Shown in pieces: positions 1 to 6,629 of a stretch of 8,705 bases of DNA. The DNA is taken from NCBI GenBank assembly GCA_003647525.1, contig QMMZ01000049.1, forward strand, positions 1 to 8,705, read 5' to 3'. The DNA comes from Deltaproteobacteria bacterium. GTDB taxonomy: Bacteria; Desulfobacterota; Desulfobacteria; Desulfobacterales; ETH-SRB1. A program made the position numbers and the translations under genes. A model generated the notes under the pieces. It saw only the letters and a list, made by a program, of their open reading frames with translations. It searched no databases and had not been told where the DNA came from. Each line of letters begins with the position of its first letter. Positions within the stretch are counted from its first letter, which is position 1.

Positions 1-2
1 AT

Positions 3-1076
3 ATTATTACCGACAAAGAAGCTGCTGATATGAAGCAGGAAATGGAATTTTTTTCGCAAATCGGTGATAAGGAAGCCTATGAGGGTTTACTTGGAAACTG
101 GGCTGATAAAATACATCCCGGCGCTTGCTTAGAGGTTGAGGCTTCTTATGAAGACTACAATTTCCATGATTCATTGATAAGAGATACAGATACAAGTGAT
201 TTTGTTCTTGCAACAGTCGAAATTGGTTTTGATGTTGATATTGCAAAGCATGTTAAAGCAAGCCTTTTCTTTTTATATGAAGAAGACGACACTGAACCAA
301 TGGATGTTGACGAGGGAATCATCACTATTGACGGAGCGGATGTGGTACCTCTTTATGTTGATTTAGGAAAAATGTATATTCCTTTTGGAATGTTTGAGAG
401 CCATTTTATTAGAGATCCACTGACACTGGAGCTTGGAGAGACAAATGAAAGCGCTGCTGTTGGAGGTTTCAGGAATGACCTGCTTGAGCTTTCGGTTGGT
501 GCTTTCAACGGAGATATAGATGAAACAGGAGAAGGAAGTAATCATATAGATAATTACCTTACAAGTGCATGTTTTACTCTTCCGGAAACAACAGTGCCGG
601 ATTTGAATTTAACTGCCGGTATATCCTGGGTATCTAACATTGCCGACAGTGACGGCCTTCAGGAAACCATAGAGGAAGCAGTACATGAAGCACATGAAGA
701 GGCAACAATCAAAAATCATAGCGACGGGTTCAATATATTCTTAATAACTTCTTTTATGGATAAATATTTCTTCAATGCAGAATATCTCGGAGCCATGGAT
801 GATATTGAAATAGATACGTTTGACGAAGGGGAATCCTATAAACCACAAGCCTGGACTATTGAATTTGCTTATGGTGTTACCGACAGTCTAAATCTTGCTG
901 TCTGTTATGAAGGAAGTAATGACTGCGGTGATTTTTTGCCAGAAAAACAATTCGGCGGAGTTGTTGGTTATGATTTGTTTAAACACACATATGTTGCTCT
1001 TGAATACTTGTACGGCAAATTTGAAAATAAAGACACAAGGCATCTGATGACTACTCAGCTCGCAATAGAATTCTAA
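3..1076 (+). CDS. LbtU-family siderophore/metal porin, 5' end outside window
   Basis: Predicted outer-membrane beta-barrel of the LbtU siderophore-porin family, which mediates uptake of metal chelates across the outer membrane. The frame is open from base 3 with no stop. The first ATG (base 30) has no Shine-Dalgarno sequence, and the residues before it read as part of the usual helical N-terminal segment, so the true start and signal peptide lie to the left. Residues are counted from that ATG. Family-like stretches are LEVEASYEDY (34-43), a strongly acidic YEEDDTEPMDVDEG (83-96), GKMYIPFGMFESHFI (113-127) and DPLTLELGET (129-138). Alternating hydrophobic and polar strands and a C-terminal Phe (AIEF) fit a barrel recognised by the BAM machinery. 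A loop at about 209-232 is rich in Glu and His (H219, H222, H230). It lies upstream of a nickel/cobalt importer, but a 158-bp spacer with repeats separates them, so co-transcription is uncertain. The substrate is unknown. Confidence 0.8.
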   Translation: MITDKEAADMKQEMEFFSQIGDKEAYEGLLGNWADKIHPGACLEVEASYEDYNFHDSLIRDTDTSDFVLATVEIGFDVDIAKHVKASLFFLYEEDDTEPMDVDEGIITIDGADVVPLYVDLGKMYIPFGMFESHFIRDPLTLELGETNESAAVGGFRNDLLELSVGAFNGDIDETGEGSNHIDNYLTSACFTLPETTVPDLNLTAGISWVSNIADSDGLQETIEEAVHEAHEEATIKNHSDGFNIFLITSFMDKYFFNAEYLGAMDDIEIDTFDEGESYKPQAWTIEFAYGVTDSLNLAVCYEGSNDCGDFLPEKQFGGVVGYDLFKHTYVALEYLYGKFENKDTRHLMTTQLAIEF

Positions 1077-1085
1077 CTTAAATTG

Positions 1086-1198
1086 AGCGCATTTTGTTTT
1101 GAACCGCAGAATATTGAACAAGGAATGTCGAATGTCGAAGTAATGAAAAACTTTATTAAACCTCATAATTCGATATTCGATATTCGTATTTTACTAAA
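1086..1198 (+). repeat. Dispersed foldback repeat R1, copy 1
   Basis: A 113-bp unit that recurs at 8436-8555 with about 85-90% identity by eye over the aligned part; copy 2 has about 7-8 extra bases in the right arm. Both copies start AGCGCATTT and end TTTTACTAAA. In this copy 1123-1139 can pair with 1169-1185 (17 positions). Fifteen are Watson-Crick pairs and two are G-T, which become G-U wobbles in a + strand transcript. The loop is 29 nt. Each arm holds a tandem 7-mer: AATGTCG twice on the left and CGATATT twice on the right. It lies between the porin stop and cbiM. It could be a REP/MITE-like element and could act as an mRNA hairpin, but it has no clean U-tract as in a classic terminator. 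Confidence 0.85.
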
Positions 1199-1202
1199 AC
1201 CA

Positions 1203-1225
1203 CCTGAACCTTTGAACCGTGAACT
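1203..1225 (+). repeat. Short TGAACC-triplet repeat R2, copy 1
   Basis: TGAACC occurs at 1205-1210 and 1213-1218, followed by TGAAC at 1220-1224, so the spacing is 8 then 7 bases. The same arrangement, inverted, is present upstream of nadE at 6630-6650. It ends about 10 bases before the cbiM start codon, so it lies where a ribosome-binding site would be expected. Its role is unknown. Confidence 0.5.
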
Positions 1226-1234
1226 GTTAAAAAT

Positions 1235-1846
1235 ATGCACATTTCAGAAGGAGTATTATCCCCGGCCATTCTAACTGGAGGCGCAGCCCTTACAGTAATT
1301 GGCGTTGGGATTGGGCTGAAAAGCATAGATTACGAAGAAATTCCGTATATGGGTATCCTTACAGCAGGTTTTTTTGTTGCTTCCCTTATACATATACCGA
1401 TTGGACCCGCTTCCGTACATCTTGTCTTGAATGGTATGCTGGGACTAATCCTGGGCTGGAAAGCATTTCCGGCCATACTGGTGGGGCTGGCGCTTCAAGC
1501 GCTTCTTTTCCAGTTTGGAGGAATAACAACGCTTGGCATTAACACTCTTAACATGGCTTTTCCTGCCGTAATATGTTATTATTTATTTGGTTGGGGAGTA
1601 AAAAAGAACTCAGGCCGGCTTGTATTTATAATAACCGCATTTGCAGCGGGCTGTTGTGCTGTTCTTTTTGCAGGAATACTTGTTGGACTTTCCCTGTATC
1701 TAAATGGCGATGCATTTTTGCCCGCAGCAAAGCTGCTTGTTGCAGCCCATCTGCCCGTGATGCTGATCGAAGGTATTTTGACTGCAACCTGCGCCCTGTT
1801 TCTAAGAAAAGTGAAGCCTGATATTTTGGAAGGTTATTATGTTTAA
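1235..1846 (+). CDS. cbiM: CbiM/NikM, substrate-binding S component of nickel/cobalt ECF transporter
   Basis: Integral membrane protein of 203 aa that binds Ni2+ or Co2+ for an ECF-type ABC importer. It begins MHISEGVLSP, the family's signature N-terminus. In NikM structures the metal is held by the N-terminal Met, His2 and a further histidine. Here the matching block is HIPIGPASVHL (residues 53-63), with H53 and H62. Because His2 is a ligand, ATG 1235 is the only sensible start even though there is no clear Shine-Dalgarno sequence ahead of it. Several hydrophobic segments follow (about 11-29, 38-55, 63-95, 105-120, 128-155, 165-192). The length is normal for CbiM without a fused CbiN. It is first of four overlapping genes and its end overlaps the next gene by 8 bp. 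Nickel versus cobalt cannot be decided from this protein; the NikL-like partner leans towards nickel. No cobalamin riboswitch is visible upstream. Confidence 0.93.
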   Translation: MHISEGVLSPAILTGGAALTVIGVGIGLKSIDYEEIPYMGILTAGFFVASLIHIPIGPASVHLVLNGMLGLILGWKAFPAILVGLALQALLFQFGGITTLGINTLNMAFPAVICYYLFGWGVKKNSGRLVFIITAFAAGCCAVLFAGILVGLSLYLNGDAFLPAAKLLVAAHLPVMLIEGILTATCALFLRKVKPDILEGYYV

Positions 1847-2528
1847 TTGTTGCCGCTACTTGAATAAGACAGGTGCTTGCAGACAGCGGTTTGTACTTCT
1901 CTTCTTCCTGATAATTTTTGTTATATTGTTTGACATACCGGCATTTGCGCACAAGGTATCAATATTTGCCTGGGTTGAAGGCGATACGGTTTATACTCAG
2001 AGCAAGTTCAGCAGAGGCAAAAGAGCAAAAAACTCTTCTGTAATTGTTTTCGATTCAGACGGAAACAAGCTTCTGGAAGGAAAAACAGACGAGAACGGCG
2101 AGTTCTCTTTTAAGATACCAAAGAAAACCGCTCTTAAGGTGGTTCTGAAAGCATCCATGGGCCATATGGCAGAATGGACAATACCAGTTGAGGAAATCAA
2201 TCTTGAGGCTGTATCAAATAATAGCAAACCTGAATCTGATATAAAAGATTCTTATGAAACATCCTCCAAGTCACAGTCAATAAATTCAGGCTCAGATCTC
2301 TCCGCTCTTTCCGAATCCCATGGAATTTCAAGACAGGAAATAAAGAGGCTAATAGATGAATCCCTGGACAGAAAGCTGTCGACTATTATGAATATGCTGG
2401 CGGATTCATACGGAGGTGGTCCCAGTCTAACTGAAATAATAGGCGGAATAGGTTACATATTTGGCCTCGTGGGTGTGGCCATGTATTTTACAAGCCGCAG
2501 AAAAAGAAATAACGATAGTGGCAGTTGA
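1839..2528 (+). CDS. NikL-like accessory subunit of Ni/Co ECF transporter, membrane-anchored
   Basis: Protein of 229 aa in the position where CbiN or NikN would be expected. A hydrophobic signal segment (18-37) ends in PAFA, so cleavage would leave a mature N-terminus beginning HKV. Next is a beta-rich domain (about 38-118) of the carboxypeptidase-regulatory/Ig-like type, with FDSDGNKLLEGKTDENGEF (71-89) and KASMGHMAEWTI (104-115). A Ser/Asn-rich linker (about 124-160), a charged helix (163-190) and a C-terminal membrane helix (about 197-217) follow, the last capped by RRKR. This is the layout described for NikL/NikK-type extra-cytoplasmic components of nickel ECF transporters. H38 and H109 are candidate metal ligands, by inference. 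A good GGAAGG sits at 1828-1833, 5 nt from the ATG, inside the end of cbiM. The NikL name is a call by family layout and context, not by close sequence recall. Confidence 0.7.
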   Translation: MFNCCRYLNKTGACRQRFVLLFFLIIFVILFDIPAFAHKVSIFAWVEGDTVYTQSKFSRGKRAKNSSVIVFDSDGNKLLEGKTDENGEFSFKIPKKTALKVVLKASMGHMAEWTIPVEEINLEAVSNNSKPESDIKDSYETSSKSQSINSGSDLSALSESHGISRQEIKRLIDESLDRKLSTIMNMLADSYGGGPSLTEIIGGIGYIFGLVGVAMYFTSRRKRNNDSGS

Positions 2529-3276
2529 AGAATTAACAAACATCAATTCGCTGATTAATCGCATTGATCCCAGGGTTAAGATAATTGAGGTATTTTTTTT
2601 CTCCATTGTTGTGGCTGTATCAAACAGTTTGCCGGTTCTTTTGTCGGCTCTTGTTATTTCCATCGGTATTATTCTTGCGGCCGGAATACCTGCAAGAGAA
2701 ATTTTCAGGCGTCTTGCACCGGTCAATATGATGATAATTTTTCTCTGGTTTTTTCTTCCCTTTACTACTGAAGGGAAACCCCTGTTTAACATCGGTACGC
2801 TCGCAGTAACTCATGAAGGATTAATATATGCATTTCGTATAAGCATCAAGTCTAATGCCATGATGCTTGTGCTGATCTCTCTTATAGGCTCAACTCCAAT
2901 TTTTACTTTGGGACATGCCATGCTTGAATTAAAGATGCCCAAAAAACTGGTGCATCTTTTTTTCTTCACATACCGCTATATTCATGTCATGAACAGAGAA
3001 TACATACGCTTAATAAATGCCATAAAAATAAGAGGGTTCAGACCTGGAACAAATTTGCACACGTACAGGACATTTGCTTATATACTCGGTATGCTTTTGA
3101 TAAAAAGCTTTGACCGCATGCAAAGAGTGCGTAATGCCATGCTGTGCCGCGGTTTTAAGGGTAATTTTTACAGTATTAGAAACTTTTCTTTTAAAAAAAT
3201 TGATGCGATTTCTGTCGCTTTGATGATCGTGATTATAATGTTACTGGGGATAATGGAGTGGACAGAAATAACCTGA
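2518..3276 (+). CDS. cbiQ: CbiQ, transmembrane (T) component of nickel/cobalt ECF transporter
   Basis: T component that couples ATP hydrolysis by CbiO to movement of CbiM. I chose GTG 2518 (252 aa), which overlaps the previous gene by 11 bp. It puts the family-typical INRIDPRVKIIEV close to the N-terminus. The frame stays open upstream and TTG 2461 would add 19 residues, but that needs a long overlap through the NikL-like membrane helix. Hydrophobic segments run at about 22-60, 68-85, 108-128 and 232-246. The two ECF-T coupling motifs are clear: AIKIRGFRPG (from A168, R172-G173) and AMLCRGFKG (from A207, R211-G212). These Ala-Arg-Gly helices contact the ATPase grooves. The preceding helix also carries the typical FFFTYRYIHVMNRE. 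It overlaps cbiO by 19 bp. Confidence 0.92.
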   Translation: MAVEELTNINSLINRIDPRVKIIEVFFFSIVVAVSNSLPVLLSALVISIGIILAAGIPAREIFRRLAPVNMMIIFLWFFLPFTTEGKPLFNIGTLAVTHEGLIYAFRISIKSNAMMLVLISLIGSTPIFTLGHAMLELKMPKKLVHLFFFTYRYIHVMNREYIRLINAIKIRGFRPGTNLHTYRTFAYILGMLLIKSFDRMQRVRNAMLCRGFKGNFYSIRNFSFKKIDAISVALMIVIIMLLGIMEWTEIT

Positions 3277-3995
3277 TCATCAATTTAACAGATATATCTT
3301 TCAGCTATCCTGGAGGGCCTGAAGTTCTTGATAAGCTAAATCTACAATTATCAAGAAATGAAAAAATAGGTCTCATGGGCTCCAACGGCAGTGGGAAAAC
3401 TACTCTTTTTCACATAATAATGGGCCTGTTAAAACCTCTGTCAGGTAACATTGAAATTTTTGGGAAGCCTGCAAAAAAAGAAAAAGACTTTATAGATGTG
3501 CGCATGAGAATTGGCCTGCTTTTTCAGGACGCAGATGATCAGCTTTTCAGCCCAACCGTGCTGGAAGATGTTGCGTTTGGCCCTTTGAATCTTGGCAAGT
3601 CAAAGGATGAAGCTATTGATATTGCTCGAAAAACTCTGGAATTCCTCGATCTTGCAGGACTTGAGGACAGGCTGACATACAAGCTGTCCGGTGGAGAAAA
3701 AAGGCTGGTATCTCTGGCCACAGTCCTGGCAATGGAGCCGGAAGCACTGCTCCTTGATGAACCAACTACAGGACTTGACGACAAGACAAAAACAAATATT
3801 AAAAGAGCTCTGTCTAAACTTGATCTTGCATATATACTGATATCCCATGAATTTGATTTACTCTCAGATATAACGAATTCAATATATATAATGGACAAGG
3901 GGAAAATAATTTTTGACAAGGAAATCCATCTGCACGAGCATGTTCACGCCCATCCCCATGGTTTATACCGTCACGAGCACGAGCAAAAAAAGTGA
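3258..3995 (+). CDS. cbiO: CbiO, ATP-binding subunit of nickel/cobalt ECF transporter, His-rich tail
   Basis: ABC ATPase of 245 aa that powers the importer from the cytoplasmic face. It has Walker A GSNGSGKT (41-48), Q-loop Q90 followed by DADDQLFSPTVLEDVAFGP as in ECF A components, signature LSGGE (143-147), Walker B ALLLDEP (163-169) and switch histidine H197 in ILISHEF. All catalytic residues are present. The C-terminus (224-241) carries eight histidines in HxH spacing, with interspersed acidic residues, after the end of the conserved domain; this probably binds metal. The start is GTG 3258, 7 nt after GGGGA (3246-3250), overlapping cbiQ by 19 bp. No in-frame ATG gives a better N-terminus, and the FSYPGG block falls at residue 15 as expected. 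A single CbiO implies a homodimeric ATPase unless a second copy exists elsewhere. Confidence 0.95.
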   Translation: MDRNNLIINLTDISFSYPGGPEVLDKLNLQLSRNEKIGLMGSNGSGKTTLFHIIMGLLKPLSGNIEIFGKPAKKEKDFIDVRMRIGLLFQDADDQLFSPTVLEDVAFGPLNLGKSKDEAIDIARKTLEFLDLAGLEDRLTYKLSGGEKRLVSLATVLAMEPEALLLDEPTTGLDDKTKTNIKRALSKLDLAYILISHEFDLLSDITNSIYIMDKGKIIFDKEIHLHEHVHAHPHGLYRHEHEQKK

Positions 3996-4494
3996 GCAGA
4001 TACACAACCCAGCTCACGCTTCCCCCGCATATCTGTCAAAAATATTATGAATGGTTTTAAGTTTGTCTGGAATTTTTACATATTATCCAGATAGAAAAAC
4101 AATAAAGAAATCGAAATGTTACTTGTCAAGTATTTTCAAATTTGATAGTTATCCGTGAACCATATGCTAACTGGTTATGGCAGAAAGAAAGTGAGGTGAA
4201 GTTATGATGTTGGTCCAATAAATAAAAAAAAGAAGTAGCTGGCTTGCCTAAAGTGCCACTTAAAGAATTTCGATCATGGTTTGAAGAGTTTGATGCATCA
4301 GAATGGGACAAGCAATTTGAGAAAGACGTGGCTTCGGGAAAACTTGACGACATTACCAACAGGGCAGTGTCGGATTTCAAAAAAGGGAAATTTAAAAAGC
4401 TGTGAATCATTTTTCAATTTTAGAGGTTTTCGTACAGGCATTAATTAGGAGGACTAAAAGAGGCTATGAGTGTAAAAACAAGATAGGATTGACA
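3996..4494 (+). other. Gene-poor interval between cbiO and the phosphoesterase gene
   Basis: About 500 bp without a convincing intact gene. A 6-bp inverted repeat GTGAGC/GCTCAC (3992-3997, 4012-4017) spans the cbiO stop but has no T-run, so I do not call a terminator. Bases 4142-4207 encode a short frame opening IVIREPYANWL, which hints at an ASCH-type domain start. An antitoxin-like remnant follows at 4226-4405 in the same frame, after two stops. AGGAGG (4447-4452) precedes a six-codon ATG frame (4466-4486) that ends just before the next gene. The impression is decayed accessory DNA. Confidence 0.5.
4226..4405 (+). pseudogene. Antitoxin-like C-terminal fragment
   Basis: A 59-codon open stretch after a TAA at 4223 with no ATG. 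From residue 6 it reads GLPKVPLKEFRSWFEEFD, then ASEWDKQFEKDVASGKLDD, then ITNRAVSDFKKGKFKKL, then stop. A Trp-Asp core, a (G)KLD-type turn, an alanine-bearing helix and a final short gly-lys-leu end are typical of the C-termini of small antitoxin-like proteins found beside RelE/HigB-type toxins. TTG 4244 or GTG 4253 could start a protein of about 50 aa, with a weak AGAAG at 4231-4235. No toxin gene follows: the next 90 bp lead straight into an unrelated secreted protein. I read it as an orphan or 5'-decayed antitoxin, but a very short functional protein from TTG 4244 is not excluded. Confidence 0.35.
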
Positions 4495-5442
4495 ATGAAA
4501 ACAATAATGCTGTTAACTGGTTGCCTTGTCTGTTTTTTATGTATGGGCAGTGGGCTTGTGCAGGCAGCCGCGTCTTTTTCCTTTTTAGTCGTCGGAGACA
4601 CCCGCACGGAACCCTTTTTACCTGGAGGCCAGGAGCAAAAAGTAAAGATATTGCAAGTTCTCCAAGAACGTTATCAGTCGAGTAGCAAGGACACGGAACT
4701 AACTTTTGATGCTCTTGGAGAAGAACTAGTCAGTGTAAAGATCGTTGAAAGTTGTTACATCAGAACAATGAAATACAAAAACGGTTGGCCGCAATTAATT
4801 GTGCTGACAGACCAGGAAGGCCAAAAAAATCGGGTTGTCATGCGTTCCAGCGGACGCAACTGGATAAATGACCGGATTATTGCCGAGATGCGAAAAGGAG
4901 CGGCAAATATTGAAAATGGCGCCTCATTTATTGTCCATGGAGGTGACATTCCGCTTTTTGGCTTCCAAGGTAAGTCTCTGGCTAACAACCCATATTATCA
5001 GCTTTTTGACACAGAACTTTTGATGCGGCTGCCTATAAAGCCGAATGTCCCAGCTCTGCCGGGTAATCTTTTTTCCGCGGTGGGTAATCATGCAAGTTGG
5101 GATGACAGCGAAATAATCGGCTTTCGATCAACCTTGCCATGGCTGAAACAATTTGGCTTTAGCGCCAAAAATCGCATCTACACTTTTGTCCATAATAATT
5201 GTAGTTTTATATTTTTGGATAGCGGTGGATGGAGTCCCGAGGGGACGGCTTGGTCAAGTAACTATCCAAAATTTAAAGAGCAGATGGCCTATTTGACGGA
5301 TCAACTTGAGGCCGCCAAGGCCAATCGCAGGGACCATGTTTTTGTTGTTTACCACAAACCTTCCTTTAACCAGATCGGCCATGATCCGCTGCCAGAAGAT
5401 CAAAATCCCCATGAATACCTTAAAAAATACGCTTCGGAGTGA
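4495..5442 (+). CDS. Exported metallophosphoesterase (calcineurin-like), probably C-terminally truncated
   Basis: Protein of 315 aa. ATG 4495 is chosen because AGGA (4485-4488) lies 6 nt upstream and it opens a signal peptide (MKT, hydrophobic 4-24, likely cleavage after VQAAA near 24-26). Starts further upstream would bury that peptide. Calcineurin-like motifs can be followed: FLVVGDTR (30-37), where the usual GDxH histidine is Arg; VHGGD (147-151); GNHAS (198-202), with Ala where Asn-His-Glu/Asp is usual; and VYHKP (285-289). The final GHxH motif expected some tens of residues later is absent. The protein stops at KKYASE, and no such motif is encoded in any frame before miaA. It may be inactive or depend on a reduced metal site. 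The substrate is unknown. It is followed after 86 bp by miaA, so the two may share a transcript. Confidence 0.7.
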   Translation: MKTIMLLTGCLVCFLCMGSGLVQAAASFSFLVVGDTRTEPFLPGGQEQKVKILQVLQERYQSSSKDTELTFDALGEELVSVKIVESCYIRTMKYKNGWPQLIVLTDQEGQKNRVVMRSSGRNWINDRIIAEMRKGAANIENGASFIVHGGDIPLFGFQGKSLANNPYYQLFDTELLMRLPIKPNVPALPGNLFSAVGNHASWDDSEIIGFRSTLPWLKQFGFSAKNRIYTFVHNNCSFIFLDSGGWSPEGTAWSSNYPKFKEQMAYLTDQLEAAKANRRDHVFVVYHKPSFNQIGHDPLPEDQNPHEYLKKYASE

Positions 5443-5528
5443 GCCTGATGTGACTGTAGTCAAAAAAACGGCATTATTCTCCCAAAACATTAGAGGGTTA
5501 CAGATGGTGGGATATAAGGAAATACAAG

Positions 5529-6503
5529 ATGCACTGGGACCCGATCCTTGAGTCTGCTAAAAATATGGATGCTGATTCTAAACCAAATATTATTGTAATC
5601 TGTGGTCCAACCGGTTTGGGCAAGACCGCTGTTTCAATTGAACTCGCCATAGATTTGCATGGAGAGATTATTGGCGCTGATTCAATGCAGATATACAGAT
5701 ATATGGATATAGGCACGGCCAAGGCGACTCTTGATGAGCAGGTTCGAGTGCCTCACCATTTTATAGATGTTGTTGACCCTGATGAGTCTTTTGATGCCGC
5801 TATGTTTGCGAAGATGGCCGGCGAGATGATAATGAAGCTGCATGCTGATGGTATTGTTCCATTTGTTGTCGGGGGCACCGGCCTTTATATTAAAGCTCTT
5901 GTGCATGGCCTGTCCCATGCAGGGCCGGCAGATACGGATATCCGAAAACGTCTAAAAGAAGCGGAATTGCTTCATGGCTCCGGATTTCTTTATGAGAAAT
6001 TAAGCAAATGTGATCAGAAGGCAGCGGAAAAGATACATCCGAATGATACATACAGGATAATCAGGGCTCTTGAGGTGTATGAAGCAACAGGCATGGCTAT
6101 CTCGCAATACAGCAAAGATCACGGGTTTGAAAAAAGGCGTTTTAATGTTTTAAAAATTGGCCTTCATATTGAACGGGAAGCTCTATATGATCGTATTGAT
6201 CGAAGAGTTGATGTAATGATAGAAGATGGGCTTGTTGATGAGGTGAAGATGCTGCTTAACATGGGTTATTCTGAAGACCTCAAATCCATGCAGTCAATAG
6301 GTTATCGTCACGTGGTTGATTTTATTAAAGGTCGTATTCCCTGGGAAGAGACTGTTCGCACATTGAAACGGGACACCAGAAGATATGCAAAGCGCCAGAT
6401 GACATGGTTTAAGGCTGATCCAGAAATTGTATGGGCGGAACCAGGGCAGATAGATTATATTAAAGAAATAATAAAAAATTTCGTAATACTTAACGATCTC
6501 TAA
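5529..6503 (+). CDS. miaA: MiaA, tRNA dimethylallyltransferase
   Basis: Adds a dimethylallyl group from DMAPP to N6 of A37 in tRNAs that read codons starting with U. It is 324 aa, close to the family norm of about 300-320. Motifs in order are P-loop GPTGLGKT (26-33), DSMQIYRYMDIGTAK (51-65), VPHHFIDV (74-81), VVGGTGLYIKAL (113-124), RIIRALEVYEATG (176-188), RVDVMIEDGLVDEV (226-239), MQSIGYRH (254-261) and TRRYAKRQMTWF (283-294). All conserved blocks are intact. ATG 5529 has AAGGA at 5516-5520, 8 nt upstream. ATG 5565 would give a more compact MDADSKPNIIVICGPTG start but lacks a good Shine-Dalgarno sequence. A frame shift relative to the phosphoesterase and the 86-bp gap argue that it is translated independently. 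Confidence 0.96.
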   Translation: MHWDPILESAKNMDADSKPNIIVICGPTGLGKTAVSIELAIDLHGEIIGADSMQIYRYMDIGTAKATLDEQVRVPHHFIDVVDPDESFDAAMFAKMAGEMIMKLHADGIVPFVVGGTGLYIKALVHGLSHAGPADTDIRKRLKEAELLHGSGFLYEKLSKCDQKAAEKIHPNDTYRIIRALEVYEATGMAISQYSKDHGFEKRRFNVLKIGLHIEREALYDRIDRRVDVMIEDGLVDEVKMLLNMGYSEDLKSMQSIGYRHVVDFIKGRIPWEETVRTLKRDTRRYAKRQMTWFKADPEIVWAEPGQIDYIKEIIKNFVILNDL

Positions 6504-6510
6504 TGCACTC

Positions 6511-6528
6511 AAACAGTTTCCTGTTTTT
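6511..6528 (+). terminator. Weak terminator-like hairpin after miaA
   Basis: AAACAG (6511-6516) and CTGTTT (6521-6526) form a 6-bp, AT-rich stem with a TTTC loop. It runs into a five-T stretch, part of which lies in the stem. It begins 7 bases after the miaA stop, so the location fits, but the stem is too weak for a confident intrinsic terminator. Confidence 0.3.
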
Positions 6529-6629
6529 AATGTATTACACCTGAAGCTCACGCACCGATAGTTTCTATTTCATAAAGCTAAAGTGGTACAAAATTTCTTG
6601 CAAAGAGCTAAGAGATAATAAATAGTGAC

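Noticed and set aside
1077..1234. Cobalamin riboswitch or NikR operator upstream of cbiM
   Set aside because: The spacer is filled by the R1 and R2 repeats; no B12-box-like conserved block and no convincing NikR-type palindrome is visible.
2461..2517. TTG 2461 as the cbiQ start
   Set aside because: It adds 19 residues unlike CbiQ that simply read through the NikL-like membrane helix region in another frame; GTG 2518 fits the tight overlaps of the operon.
3539..3919. 126-codon Ser-rich frame on the - strand inside cbiO
   Set aside because: Low-complexity antisense shadow of an intact, fully motif-bearing ABC ATPase.
3992..4017. Inverted repeat GTGAGC/GCTCAC as the terminator of the ECF operon
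   Set aside because: Only 6 bp with a 14-nt loop, it includes the cbiO stop codon, and C-rich sequence rather than a T-run follows.
4126..4410. 94-codon frame on the - strand
   Set aside because: No recognisable domain or Shine-Dalgarno sequence, and it mirrors the + strand antitoxin-like frame.
4466..4486. Six-codon leader peptide (MSVKTR) behind AGGAGG ahead of the phosphoesterase
   Set aside because: The AGGAGG is 13 nt from the ATG, the peptide shows no attenuation pattern, and no alternate hairpins are evident; chance is adequate.
4402..4494. GTG 4402 as the start of the phosphoesterase
   Set aside because: It would place a clear signal peptide 31 residues inside the protein and overlap the antitoxin-like frame; ATG 4495 has its own Shine-Dalgarno sequence.
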